Shown in pieces: positions 1 through 6,909 of a stretch of 10,863 bases of DNA. How positions within the stretch are numbered: position 1 is the first letter of the stretch; each line of letters opens with the position of its first letter. Location: assembly GCA_021151525.1 (NCBI GenBank), contig JAGKXD010000126.1:1-10863 (forward strand). Reading direction: 5' to 3'. This DNA comes from Cellvibrionaceae bacterium. GTDB taxonomy: Bacteria > Pseudomonadota > Gammaproteobacteria > Pseudomonadales > Cellvibrionaceae. Made by a program: the position numbers and the translations under genes. The notes below the pieces were generated by a model. That model saw only the letters and a program-made list of their open reading frames with translations, did no database searches and had not been told where the DNA came from.

Positions 1-36
1 CATAATCAACAACTCAATAATTATGTAGAAGTTGAC

Positions 37-1386
37 TTACTTTAATAAGGCTAAAATTTCGTTGGTTTTTTCATCAACTAATTTTTTATCGCCTCGGCTT
101 TCTACATTTAAACGCACTACAGGCTCAGTGTTTGACATGCGCAAGTTAAAACGCCAAGTATCGAACTCAAGACTAATACCATCGGTTTTATCTATACCTA
201 GCGCTTCTGGACTATAAAGCGCAAACACCTTATCAATTGCCGCCTTTGCATCGACAACGTGACGATTAATTTCACCCGGAGATGGAAATTTTGCAATACG
301 ATCTTCCAGCATCGATGAGAGTGTTTGCTTTTTACGGCATAACAATTCTGCCACTAACAACCAGGGAATCATGCCGCTATCGCAATAGGCAAAATCTCGA
401 AAATAGTGATGCGCGCTCATCTCTCCACCATAAACCGCATCTTCCAAACGCATACGCTCTTTTATAAAAGCATGGCCGGTTTTGGATTGAATAGCATTAC
501 CTTTATTGTGCGCAACTATATCTTGTGTATTCCACGTCAGACGCGGATCGTGAATGATATTTGAACCCGGGTTTTTAATTAAAAAGGATTCAGCCAAAAG
601 CCCGACAATATAATAACCTTCCGTGAATTGCCCTAATTCATCAAACAAGAAACAACGATCAAAATCGCCATCCCATGCAATCCCCATATCCGCACCATGA
701 GCCAAAACTGCTTGACTGGTAACAGGCTGATTTTCATGCAGGAGAGGATTAGGAATTCCATTTGGGAAAGTGCCATCAGGCTCATGATGGATTTTAATAA
801 ATTCAAACGGCAGATATTTTTCAATTGCATCGATCACATGACCTGCCGCACCATTACCTGCATTCACCACTAATTTAAGGGGAGTTAATTTACTTACATC
901 AACATAAGTCAACAAATGCTGAATATAAGCGTCAAGCGTACTTTGCTCCCGATAAGAACCGCGTGCACCAACATCTACCGGTGCAAAATTATTTTCTTCA
1001 GCTAAACGTTTAATTTCATTTAAACCAGTATCGCCACTGATAGGCTGGGAGCCAGCACGCACCATTTTCAGGCCATTGTAATCAATAGGGTTATGACTTG
1101 CAGTTACCACACAACCACCATCGGTTTTTAAATAGGTAGTTGCAAAATAAATTTCTTCGGTGCCGCACATACCAATGTCAATTACATCCACACCTTGATC
1201 ACGCAATCCATTAGCGAAAGCGGTTTTCAGTTCGCCGCTAGTTAACCGAACATCGCCCCCCACTACTACCGATTTTGGCTTCAAAAAAATCGCGTAGGCG
1301 CGACCAATACGATATACGATATCTTCATTCAGCTCATCACCGAGCTTTCCGCGAATATCGTAAGCCTTAAAACAAGTTAAATTCAT
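37..1386 (-). CDS. manB: Phosphomannomutase (CpsG/ManB type)
   Basis: Interconverts mannose-6-phosphate and mannose-1-phosphate in the cytoplasm, the step before GDP-mannose for exopolysaccharide, O-antigen or glycan synthesis. The 449-residue protein has the four-domain alpha-D-phosphohexomutase layout. Seen directly: the phosphoserine loop TASHNP at residues 95-100 (active Ser97), the metal loop DGDFDR at 239-244, the sugar-recognition loop GEMSAHHYF at 321-329, and the C-terminal phosphate-binding RMSNTEP at 416-422. Length and motifs match E. coli CpsG (about 456 residues). The ATG start is preceded by a GGGA ribosome site 9 bases upstream. It follows cmk after 98 bases containing a candidate promoter, so it may be its own unit. 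A dual phosphomannomutase/phosphoglucomutase (AlgC-like) activity cannot be excluded, but the GEMSAHHYF loop favours the CpsG group. Confidence 0.93.
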   Translation of the reverse strand: MNLTCFKAYDIRGKLGDELNEDIVYRIGRAYAIFLKPKSVVVGGDVRLTSGELKTAFANGLRDQGVDVIDIGMCGTEEIYFATTYLKTDGGCVVTASHNPIDYNGLKMVRAGSQPISGDTGLNEIKRLAEENNFAPVDVGARGSYREQSTLDAYIQHLLTYVDVSKLTPLKLVVNAGNGAAGHVIDAIEKYLPFEFIKIHHEPDGTFPNGIPNPLLHENQPVTSQAVLAHGADMGIAWDGDFDRCFLFDELGQFTEGYYIVGLLAESFLIKNPGSNIIHDPRLTWNTQDIVAHNKGNAIQSKTGHAFIKERMRLEDAVYGGEMSAHHYFRDFAYCDSGMIPWLLVAELLCRKKQTLSSMLEDRIAKFPSPGEINRHVVDAKAAIDKVFALYSPEALGIDKTDGISLEFDTWRFNLRMSNTEPVVRLNVESRGDKKLVDEKTNEILALLK

Positions 1387-1440
1387 TTAAATCGTCCCAA
1401 ATCTAAAACATCAGTTAAGTGTCAGCGCGCTGCTTTCGAG

Positions 1441-1469
1441 TTTTTATTTATATACTATTTGGATGACAA
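1441..1469 (-). promoter_or_regulatory. Candidate sigma-70 promoter for manB
   Basis: On the minus strand, TTGTCA (1464-1469) matches the -35 consensus at 5 of 6 positions. It is followed after exactly 17 bases by TAAAAA (1441-1446), 4 of 6 for the -10 box. The region between is AT-rich. Transcription would start near 1434 and give a leader of about 50 bases before the manB ATG. Identified by eye only; an overlapping TATAAA with poor spacing is an alternative -10. Confidence 0.4.
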
Positions 1470-1484
1470 GACTGCGTGCATTAC

Positions 1485-2153
1485 TTAACGCACGTGAGCC
1501 AAAATTGCACTTAATACCTGTTCGATTGTCAATGATGTACTATCCAATATTAATGCATCATCGGCAGGTTTTAGTGGCGACGTCGCTCTTTGAGTATCAC
1601 GATCATCGCGCGCCTTTATATCACTCACGAGCTCATCCATATTTACCGCAACACCTTTTTCTTGCAGCTGCTTAAAACGGCGCTGCGCTCTAGCCTCGGC
1701 GCTGGCAGTTAAAAATATTTTCACTTGCGCATTTGGAAAAACTGTTGTGCCCATATCTCGGCCATCAGCCACTAGACCCGGTAATTGCGCAAAGTCTTTT
1801 TGGCGCTGTAATAACGCCTCGCGTACTTTTGGATAAGCTGCAACAACCGAAGCATTCATACTCACACTTTCCTGACGGATTGCGTCGGTCACATCTTCAC
1901 CGACCAAAAGAATGCGTGTCGCGTCGCCTGTCGTATCAAATTTTACGTGCAATTTACTTGCAACATCCGCGATTGCTTGCTCATCCTGAAAATTAACATT
2001 CAAATTGTGTGCCGACAAAGCAACAAGGCGATATAAGGCTCCGCTATCTAGCAAATGATAACCCAACCGTTTCGCAACTAATTGACTAAGCGTCCCCTTT
2101 CCAGCTCCGCTTGGACCATCAATGGTGATAACTACAACTGATTTTGTATTCAA
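1485..2153 (-). CDS. cmk: Cytidylate kinase (CMP/dCMP kinase)
   Basis: Phosphorylates CMP and dCMP to the diphosphates using ATP, in cytoplasmic pyrimidine salvage and nucleotide supply. The 222-residue protein is normal length for the bacterial family. Visible motifs: P-loop GPSGAGKGT at residues 13-21, DSGALYR at 36-42, DGRDMGTTVFP at 130-140, and the arginine/aspartate-rich lid and substrate region ARDDRDTQRATSPL at 181-194. The start is TTG: no in-frame ATG precedes the conserved N-terminus, and AAGG lies 8 bases upstream, overlapping the pyrF stop codon. The 10-base gap to pyrF suggests co-transcription and translational coupling. In most gammaproteobacteria cmk sits directly before rpsA; here rpsA is absent and manB follows. 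Confidence 0.95.
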   Translation of the reverse strand: MNTKSVVVITIDGPSGAGKGTLSQLVAKRLGYHLLDSGALYRLVALSAHNLNVNFQDEQAIADVASKLHVKFDTTGDATRILLVGEDVTDAIRQESVSMNASVVAAYPKVREALLQRQKDFAQLPGLVADGRDMGTTVFPNAQVKIFLTASAEARAQRRFKQLQEKGVAVNMDELVSDIKARDDRDTQRATSPLKPADDALILDSTSLTIEQVLSAILAHVR

Positions 2154-2163
2154 GAATAAAACC

Positions 2164-2880
2164 TTAGGAAATAGATTGAATAATAGCTTTACATGTAGCT
2201 ACCGGATCATGAGCGTTGGTAATCGGACGACCGATAACCAAATAGCTACTGCCGGCTGCTATAGCGGCATGGGGTGTCAATGTACGCTTTTGGTCATCAG
2301 CAGGACTGGTATCCAAACGGATACCCGGCGTAACCAAACACAGATCTGAGCCAAAGTGACTACGCAATAAAGTTGCCTCACGAGCGGAGCACACTACACC
2401 GTCTAGACCACAATGTTGCGCCAATTTGGTGAGGCGAAGAACATGTGCCTCAGGCTCCTCGGCGATGCCAACGGCATGTAAATCGTGAGCTTCCAAGCTA
2501 GTGAGCACTGTTACCCCGATTAACAAGGGTTTATGACCGTTGTGATGATGGGCATGCTGCTCAAGGATATCGCGCGCAGCCACCATCATTCGCTGTCCAC
2601 CAGAAGCATGTACGTTAACCATCCAAACCCCAAGTTGGGCGGCGGCTTTAACGGCTTTGGCGACCGTATTGGGGATATCGTGAAACTTCAGGTCAAGGAA
2701 AACATCAAAGCCCAAGCGCATAAGATACTCGACTACGCGCGGACCACAGGCAGTAAATAGCTCTTTACCGACCTTCAAGCGACAATATTGCGGGGACAAA
2801 CGCTTTGCCATGTAAAAACAATCGTCTGCGTTATCAAAATCCATCGCCACAATAATACGTGGGCCTTGAATATCTATCAT
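2164..2880 (-). CDS. pyrF: Orotidine 5'-phosphate decarboxylase
   Basis: Catalyses the last step of de novo UMP synthesis, decarboxylation of OMP, in the cytoplasm. The 238-residue TIM-barrel protein shows the catalytic tetrad in family context: Lys36 in RLKVGKE, and Asp63, Lys65 and Asp68 in DLKFHDIPNT; Asp14 corresponds to the conserved early aspartate. Phosphate-binding elements are TPGIR (184-188), Gln197 and GRPIT (217-221). The reading frame stays open to a TTG at 2952, but the ATG at 2880 is chosen because family homology starts there and GAGG lies 6 bases upstream. The extension would run through a terminator hairpin. Probably forms a two-gene pyrimidine unit with cmk downstream. The leader just upstream carries an attenuator-like structure described separately. 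Confidence 0.95.
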   Translation of the reverse strand: MIDIQGPRIIVAMDFDNADDCFYMAKRLSPQYCRLKVGKELFTACGPRVVEYLMRLGFDVFLDLKFHDIPNTVAKAVKAAAQLGVWMVNVHASGGQRMMVAARDILEQHAHHHNGHKPLLIGVTVLTSLEAHDLHAVGIAEEPEAHVLRLTKLAQHCGLDGVVCSAREATLLRSHFGSDLCLVTPGIRLDTSPADDQKRTLTPHAAIAAGSSYLVIGRPITNAHDPVATCKAIIQSIS

Positions 2881-2895
2881 GGGGTACCTCGCTTG

Positions 2896-2928
2896 AAATG
2901 AAAAAGCCCGGATCTTTAAATCCAGGCT
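2896..2928 (-). terminator. Intrinsic terminator or attenuator just before pyrF
   Basis: Minus-strand hairpin with a 9-bp stem (AGCCTGGAT pairing with ATCCGGGCT, one G-U pair), a 6-base loop and a run of five Ts, then CATTTC. It has no T-run in the plus-strand reading direction. It lies about 170 bases after the comEA-like gene and only about 18 bases before the pyrF ATG. It therefore either ends the comEA transcript or regulates pyrF by attenuation. Confidence 0.75.
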
Positions 2929-2963
2929 CCCATTAAAACAAACTTCACGCAAATTCGCAGCAC
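2916..2963 (-). promoter_or_regulatory. Possible leader-peptide frame in pyrF attenuator
   Basis: A 15-codon frame starts at GTG (2961-2963) with AGGG seven bases upstream and ends with TAA (2916-2918) in the loop of the terminator hairpin before pyrF. Its middle codons are U-rich (TTT GTT TTA), and the first arm of the hairpin lies inside its last codons. A ribosome following closely behind RNA polymerase would cover the hairpin. This is the logic of the E. coli pyrBI and pyrE attenuators, where low UTP slows the polymerase in U-rich RNA. No convincing promoter was found in 2964-3099. The frame is short enough to occur by chance. Confidence 0.3.
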
Positions 2964-3099
2964 CTTAATGCCCTGCAGAACGAGTCAGGTGAAATTAGTG
3001 TTCCTTTTCGATAACTAATTCTAGTACATGTGCGAGTCTGGCGATTAAAAAACATTCAAAGCAATGCAACTTGTACTCGAATTAACCTACTCACCCATC

Positions 3100-3426
3100 T
3101 TAAATGCGAATATTTTTGCGATTTGCATCGACTGTTTTCGCACCAATACCTTTTACGTCGGCCAGTTGATCAACGGATTTAAAAGCACCATTGGCCTTAC
3201 GGAATGCAACAATAGCTTCAGCTTTTTTAGGCCCAATGCCTTTCAATTTGGTTAAGGTTTGAGCGTCTGCAGTATTGATATTCACTGCAACTTCCTGCTG
3301 CGCAACTGCTGCGGGTTTTGCTGCAGAAGTAGGAACGGTAGCAGGTTTAGCAGGAGCATCAGCAGCGAAAGTAACAGATGAGAAAGCGAGAAGAGCACAA
3401 GCAACAGCAGACAAAATAGATTTCAT
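3100..3426 (-). CDS. comEA: ComEA-like secreted helix-hairpin-helix DNA-binding protein
   Basis: Small predicted periplasmic protein of 108 residues. The N-terminus (residues 1-21) is a typical Sec signal peptide: MKS, a hydrophobic core, then VTFA before the likely cleavage site. A linker rich in Ala, Pro, Lys and Val (about 22-48) follows. The C-terminal 60 residues carry two helix-hairpin-helix elements, LKGIGPKKAEAI (61-72) and VKGIGAKTVDANR (91-103), which bind DNA backbone without sequence specificity. ComEA proteins hold incoming DNA in the periplasm during natural transformation, but this short form is widespread in Gammaproteobacteria and its role is not always proven. ATG at 3426 was chosen over an upstream in-frame start because it begins the signal peptide and has GGAG 8 bases upstream. 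It appears to be transcribed alone, between two terminators. Confidence 0.85.
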   Translation of the reverse strand: MKSILSAVACALLAFSSVTFAADAPAKPATVPTSAAKPAAVAQQEVAVNINTADAQTLTKLKGIGPKKAEAIVAFRKANGAFKSVDQLADVKGIGAKTVDANRKNIRI

Positions 3427-3513
3427 AAAAAACACTCCGTGTATTAAGTTAGATTTGATTAGCTCGCGACTTCCTTCTGCGAGTGGGAGTAGATTAATCA
3501 ATTCAAATTTTTC

Positions 3514-3526
3514 TGGCTACTAGCCA
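3514..3526. repeat. Perfect 13-base palindrome upstream of comEA-like gene
   Basis: TGGCTA-C-TAGCCA, with 6-base arms around a single central base, lies in the 210-base gap between cysN and the comEA-like gene, about 88 bases before the comEA start. It has no T-run following in the direction of transcription, so it is not a terminator. A dimeric repressor or activator site is possible but no regulator is recognised. No strong promoter could be assigned in 3427-3575. Confidence 0.35.
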
Positions 3527-3575
3527 AAGTCGGAAATTGTTGTGAGAGATATCCTACACGCCAGTAATAGAATGG

Positions 3576-3611
3576 AAAAAGAAAAAAGCCCCTATCTTTT
3601 CGGACAGAGGC
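3576..3611 (-). terminator. Intrinsic terminator after cysN
   Basis: Twenty-five bases past the cysN stop codon, the minus strand folds into a 9-bp stem (GCCTCTGTC with GATAGGGGC, two G-U pairs) and a loop of CGAAAA, followed by six Ts, a C and five more Ts. It marks the end of the gyrA-pheA-tyrA-cysD-cysN transcription unit. Confidence 0.85.
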
Positions 3612-3636
3612 CTTTAAAACGCAAAAGAAAAAACGA

Positions 3637-5061
3637 TTACTTTTTCAAAAGCTGCGTTAAGTCAACTGCGCCCCAGTGTGGGAAATGCTTGCGCACCAAT
3701 GCATTCAATTCAATTTCAAACTCACTGAAATTGGTTTGTGCTGAAATGGCTTTGTCATCTAAACGCTGATTAACCATGCCAGCACCAACAGTAATATTGG
3801 TTAAGCGATCAATCACAATAAACGCACCCGTTGCGCGGTTAGCCTTGTAAGTGTCGGCAACCACGGATTGAGTCAAAACAACATCAACAACAGCAATATC
3901 ATTTAGCTGCAATTGAGAAACGTGCGTGTGCTCTTGCGTGTTTACATCAATACGATAATCAATGGCTTCAACCTGACCGCTTACAGTTTTGCTGGCAAAC
4001 TTGAATAAATATTCTGAGTTTGGCTGCAAGGCTTTTTCTGTCATCCACACTACGTGTGCTTTTAAGTGGTTGGACAATGGCACCGCATCTTTATCCAACA
4101 CAATGACATCACCGCGACTGATATCAATTTCAGTATCTAACGTGAGAGTTACCGCTTGACCAGCGAAAGCTTCTTGCAAATCACCATCGAAAGTTACGAT
4201 GGATTTTACCTTGCTGGTTTTGCCTGACGGCAAAGCTTTCACTGCATCACCAACTTTCACAACACCAGATGCGATATTGCCGCAGAAACCGCGGAAATTT
4301 AAATTGGGGCGATTGACGTATTGAACGGGCAAACGGAAATCTGAGAAATTTTTATCGGCAGCGACAGGTACGTTTTCTAAAATCTCCATCAAGGTTTCAC
4401 CCTTATACCACGGAGAACTTTCAGAACGATTTACTACGTTGTCACCATTCAGCGCAGAAATAGGAACAAAGAAAACATTTTCCATCCCCAATTTTTTAGA
4501 GAACTCCAAATAATCGGCTTTGATTTTTTCAAATACAGACTCATCGAAATTCAACAAATCCATTTTGTTGACTGCAACTACAATGTGCTTAATGCCTAGC
4601 AGAGACGCAATATAGCTATGACGACGAGTTTGCGTTACAACACCATAACGTGCATCAATCAAAATAATAGCGAGATCACAGGTAGATGCACCAGTCGCCA
4701 TATTGCGCGTGTACTGCTCGTGACCGGGAGTATCCGCAATAATAAATTTTCGCTTAGTGGTAGAAAAATAACGGTAGGCAACATCAATGGTAATGCCCTG
4801 CTCGCGCTCAGCTTGTAAACCATCTACCAACAACGCCAAATCAACTGCTTCGCCGGTAGTGCCATGCTTGGTACTGTCAGCTTGTACTGCTGCCAATTGA
4901 TCTTCGTAAATCATTTTTGAATCGTAAAGCAAGCGACCTATCAAGGTACTCTTGCCATCATCCACACTGCCGCAGGTTAAAAATCGCAGCAGTTCTTTTT
5001 GTTCATGTTGAGCAAGATACGCATTGATATCCTGCGCGATTAAATCTGATTGATGACTCAT
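3637..5061 (-). CDS. cysN: Sulfate adenylyltransferase subunit 1 (GTPase subunit)
   Basis: Regulatory GTPase of ATP sulfurylase. With CysD it makes adenosine 5'-phosphosulfate from sulfate and ATP, GTP hydrolysis driving the unfavourable reaction; cytoplasmic, first step of assimilatory sulfate reduction. At 474 residues it equals E. coli CysN in length. Motifs of the elongation-factor-like G domain are visible: G1 GSVDDGKS (31-38), the switch region around GITIDVAYRYF (89-99), G3 DTPGH (110-114), G4 NKMD (165-168) and a later SAL. Beta-barrel domains follow in the C-terminal half. There is no C-terminal APS kinase (CysC) fusion, so a separate cysC must lie elsewhere if PAPS is made. The ATG overlaps the cysD stop (TAATG), and a GAGGG ribosome site lies within the last cysD codons, indicating translational coupling. 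Confidence 0.97.
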   Translation of the reverse strand: MSHQSDLIAQDINAYLAQHEQKELLRFLTCGSVDDGKSTLIGRLLYDSKMIYEDQLAAVQADSTKHGTTGEAVDLALLVDGLQAEREQGITIDVAYRYFSTTKRKFIIADTPGHEQYTRNMATGASTCDLAIILIDARYGVVTQTRRHSYIASLLGIKHIVVAVNKMDLLNFDESVFEKIKADYLEFSKKLGMENVFFVPISALNGDNVVNRSESSPWYKGETLMEILENVPVAADKNFSDFRLPVQYVNRPNLNFRGFCGNIASGVVKVGDAVKALPSGKTSKVKSIVTFDGDLQEAFAGQAVTLTLDTEIDISRGDVIVLDKDAVPLSNHLKAHVVWMTEKALQPNSEYLFKFASKTVSGQVEAIDYRIDVNTQEHTHVSQLQLNDIAVVDVVLTQSVVADTYKANRATGAFIVIDRLTNITVGAGMVNQRLDDKAISAQTNFSEFEIELNALVRKHFPHWGAVDLTQLLKK

Positions 5062-5969
5062 TAAAAGTAACCCTCTTGCTTTTTCTTCTCCATCGAACCG
5101 GAGCTATCGTGATCAATAACACGACCTTGGCGCTCTGAGGTTGTGGTAAGCAACATTTCTTGAATAATTTCCGGCAACGTAGTCGCTTGCGATTCAACAG
5201 CGCCCGTTAATGGATAGCAACCGAGTGTACGGAAGCGAACCATTTTCTCTTCGACCTTATCGTCAGGACCAATCGGCATACGGTCGTCATCTACCATAAT
5301 CAAAGTACCATCGCGCTCGACAACAGGACGCTTAGCGGCGAAGTACAAGGGGACGATTGGTATATTCTCCAAATGGATGTATTGCCAAATATCCAATTCA
5401 GTCCAGTTTGATAATGGGAACACGCGAATGCTCTCACCTTTATCAACGCGGCCGTTATATATATTCCACAACTCAGGGCGTTGATTTTTTGGGTCCCAGC
5501 GATGGTTTTTATCGCGAAATGAATAGACACGCTCTTTTGCTCGCGATTTTTCTTCATCGCGACGCGCGCCACCAAAAGCAGCATCAAAACCGTATTTATT
5601 CAGCGCTTGTTTCAAGCCTTGGGTTTTCATAATGTCAGTGTGTTTCGCACTGCCATGCACGAAAGGACTAATCCCCATATCAACACCTTCTTGGTTGATA
5701 TGAACAATTAAATCCCAACCCAAATCTTTGATGCGCTGATCGCGAAACTCAATCATCTCTTTGAACTTCCACGTGGTATCCACGTGCATCAAAGGAAACG
5801 GAGGCTTGCCTGGATAAAAAGCTTTCATGGTGAGATGCATCATCACCGCAGAATCTTTACCCACAGAATAAAGCATTACGGGATTATCAAACTCGGCAGC
5901 TACTTCACGAATGATGTGAATACTTTCTGCTTCGAGTTGTTTCAAGTGCGTGAGTTTATAGTCGGACAT
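5061..5969 (-). CDS. cysD: Sulfate adenylyltransferase subunit 2
   Basis: Catalytic subunit of the heterodimeric ATP sulfurylase; adenylylates sulfate to form APS. The 302-residue protein is of normal length and belongs to the PP-loop ATP pyrophosphatase/PAPS reductase superfamily. The PP-loop SVGKDS is at residues 35-40, followed by the conserved MHVDTTWKFKEM segment (61-72) and the FGGARRDEEKSRAKER block in the middle of the protein. It begins 30 bases after the tyrA stop, with only a weak ribosome site and no recognisable promoter in the gap. It is therefore probably transcribed with the upstream aromatic genes, although an internal promoter inside tyrA cannot be excluded. Its partner cysN overlaps by one base. 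Confidence 0.97.
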   Translation of the reverse strand: MSDYKLTHLKQLEAESIHIIREVAAEFDNPVMLYSVGKDSAVMMHLTMKAFYPGKPPFPLMHVDTTWKFKEMIEFRDQRIKDLGWDLIVHINQEGVDMGISPFVHGSAKHTDIMKTQGLKQALNKYGFDAAFGGARRDEEKSRAKERVYSFRDKNHRWDPKNQRPELWNIYNGRVDKGESIRVFPLSNWTELDIWQYIHLENIPIVPLYFAAKRPVVERDGTLIMVDDDRMPIGPDDKVEEKMVRFRTLGCYPLTGAVESQATTLPEIIQEMLLTTTSERQGRVIDHDSSGSMEKKKQEGYF

Positions 5970-5999
5970 TACAAAAGTTACCGATGTGAAAAGAAACAG

Positions 6000-6905
6000 T
6001 TAATCTTTTTTAGCCTTGGCTAAATTTGCAGTAAATTCGTCGCGCACATTTTTTGCGCGGGTAAAAACATCCAGCATGTATTGCGAATCTTCAGTTTCAA
6101 TACTGGTACGCAAACGCGTTAAATTCGCGATAAACAAATCCAGTGCATGCAAGACGCCGGTTTTATTGGCACGCATAATGTCGTGCCACATAATCGGGTC
6201 GCTCGATGCAATACGCGTGAAATCGCGAAAACCACCCGCGGCATAACGGAGGATATTGGGATTGTCTATATCATGTGCAAGGGTATCGACCAAAGAATAA
6301 GCAATCACATGCGGCAAATGACTGGTCGCCCCTAAAACTTCGTCGTGATCTTCCACCGTCATAGTAAGCACTTCTGCACCTACGGCTTGCCACATGCGTG
6401 TAACTAGATCGAGATGGCTTGTTCCTGTTGTAGCTAGCGGCGTTAATATGCAGCGATGGTTTTCATACAAATCCGGATTTGCCGCTGTCACACCGCTTTT
6501 TTCAGAACCCGCAATGGGATGCCCCAACACAAACTGCGCAGGCACTTCGCCGTAAACTTCTTGCGCAGCAGCTTGTATATTGCCTTTCACGCTGGCGCCA
6601 TCGGTGATGGTTACATCTGCCGACACATGCGCTTTGATATCTGCCAGAACCGCTTTAACTGATAAAGTCGGCACCGAAATAAAAATAACATCGCCAGCAG
6701 TCAACTCACTAGCTATTGATTGGAGTGACGTATACGCACGATCTACAACGTTCAAATTTACTGCATCAACACAAGTCTGTTGATTGCGCGCAATACCAAT
6801 AACCTCGCGGCACGCGCCACGCTTTTTTAAACCTGTCGCAAGGCTACCACCGATAAGACCGATGCCGATAACGACAAACTTATTAATCATTGGTGTTGAT
6901 GACAT
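6000..6905 (-). CDS. tyrA: Prephenate/arogenate dehydrogenase, stand-alone
   Basis: Oxidatively decarboxylates prephenate (or arogenate) with NAD(P)+ in tyrosine biosynthesis. The 301-residue protein has an N-terminal Rossmann fold with GIGLIGGSLA at residues 14-23, then TDGASVKG (101-108), the active-site GHPIAGSEKSG (128-138), and the helical dimerisation domain with SHLPHVIAYSLV (195-206) and GGFRDFTRIASSDP (224-237), which supply the conserved histidines and arginine of the family. It lacks the fused EPSP synthase (AroA) found C-terminal to TyrA in Pseudomonas and the fused chorismate mutase found in enteric TyrA. The start is uncertain: ATG at 6905 (4 bases after the pheA stop) is preferred, and ATG at 6890 is possible; neither has a strong ribosome site, which suggests re-initiation after pheA. 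The frame extends to a TTG at 6938 inside pheA, judged not used. Confidence 0.93.
   Translation of the reverse strand: MSSTPMINKFVVIGIGLIGGSLATGLKKRGACREVIGIARNQQTCVDAVNLNVVDRAYTSLQSIASELTAGDVIFISVPTLSVKAVLADIKAHVSADVTITDGASVKGNIQAAAQEVYGEVPAQFVLGHPIAGSEKSGVTAANPDLYENHRCILTPLATTGTSHLDLVTRMWQAVGAEVLTMTVEDHDEVLGATSHLPHVIAYSLVDTLAHDIDNPNILRYAAGGFRDFTRIASSDPIMWHDIMRANKTGVLHALDLFIANLTRLRTSIETEDSQYMLDVFTRAKNVRDEFTANLAKAKKD
6009..6024. repeat. 16-base interrupted palindrome at 3' end of tyrA
   Basis: TTTAGCC-TT-GGCTAAA (plus strand) has perfect 7-base arms and lies within the last tyrA codons, about 40 bases before the cysD start. It has no U-tract in the minus-strand direction, so it is not a terminator for tyrA. 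It could be an operator or RNA processing signal for cysDN, or simply a by-product of the LAKAK codons. Confidence 0.25.
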
Positions 6906-6909
6906 TGAG

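Noticed and set aside
1..36. Possible terminator after manB (CAACT...AGTTG)
   Set aside because: Only five base pairs with a long loop and no T-run; the window ends before anything firmer can be seen.
1470..1492. Inverted repeat GTGCGTTA-AG-TAATGCAC at the cmk stop as a terminator
   Set aside because: The loop is only two bases, it contains a mismatch or wobble, and no T-run follows on the minus strand.
2881..2952. 24-residue N-terminal extension of PyrF from a TTG
   Set aside because: It would translate through the terminator hairpin and adds sequence absent from the family; the ATG at 2880 has a good ribosome site.
3427..3575. Promoters for comEA, cysD and gyrA
   Set aside because: Several partial -35 or -10 matches were examined in the upstream regions, but none combined acceptable boxes with 16-18 base spacing, so none is reported.
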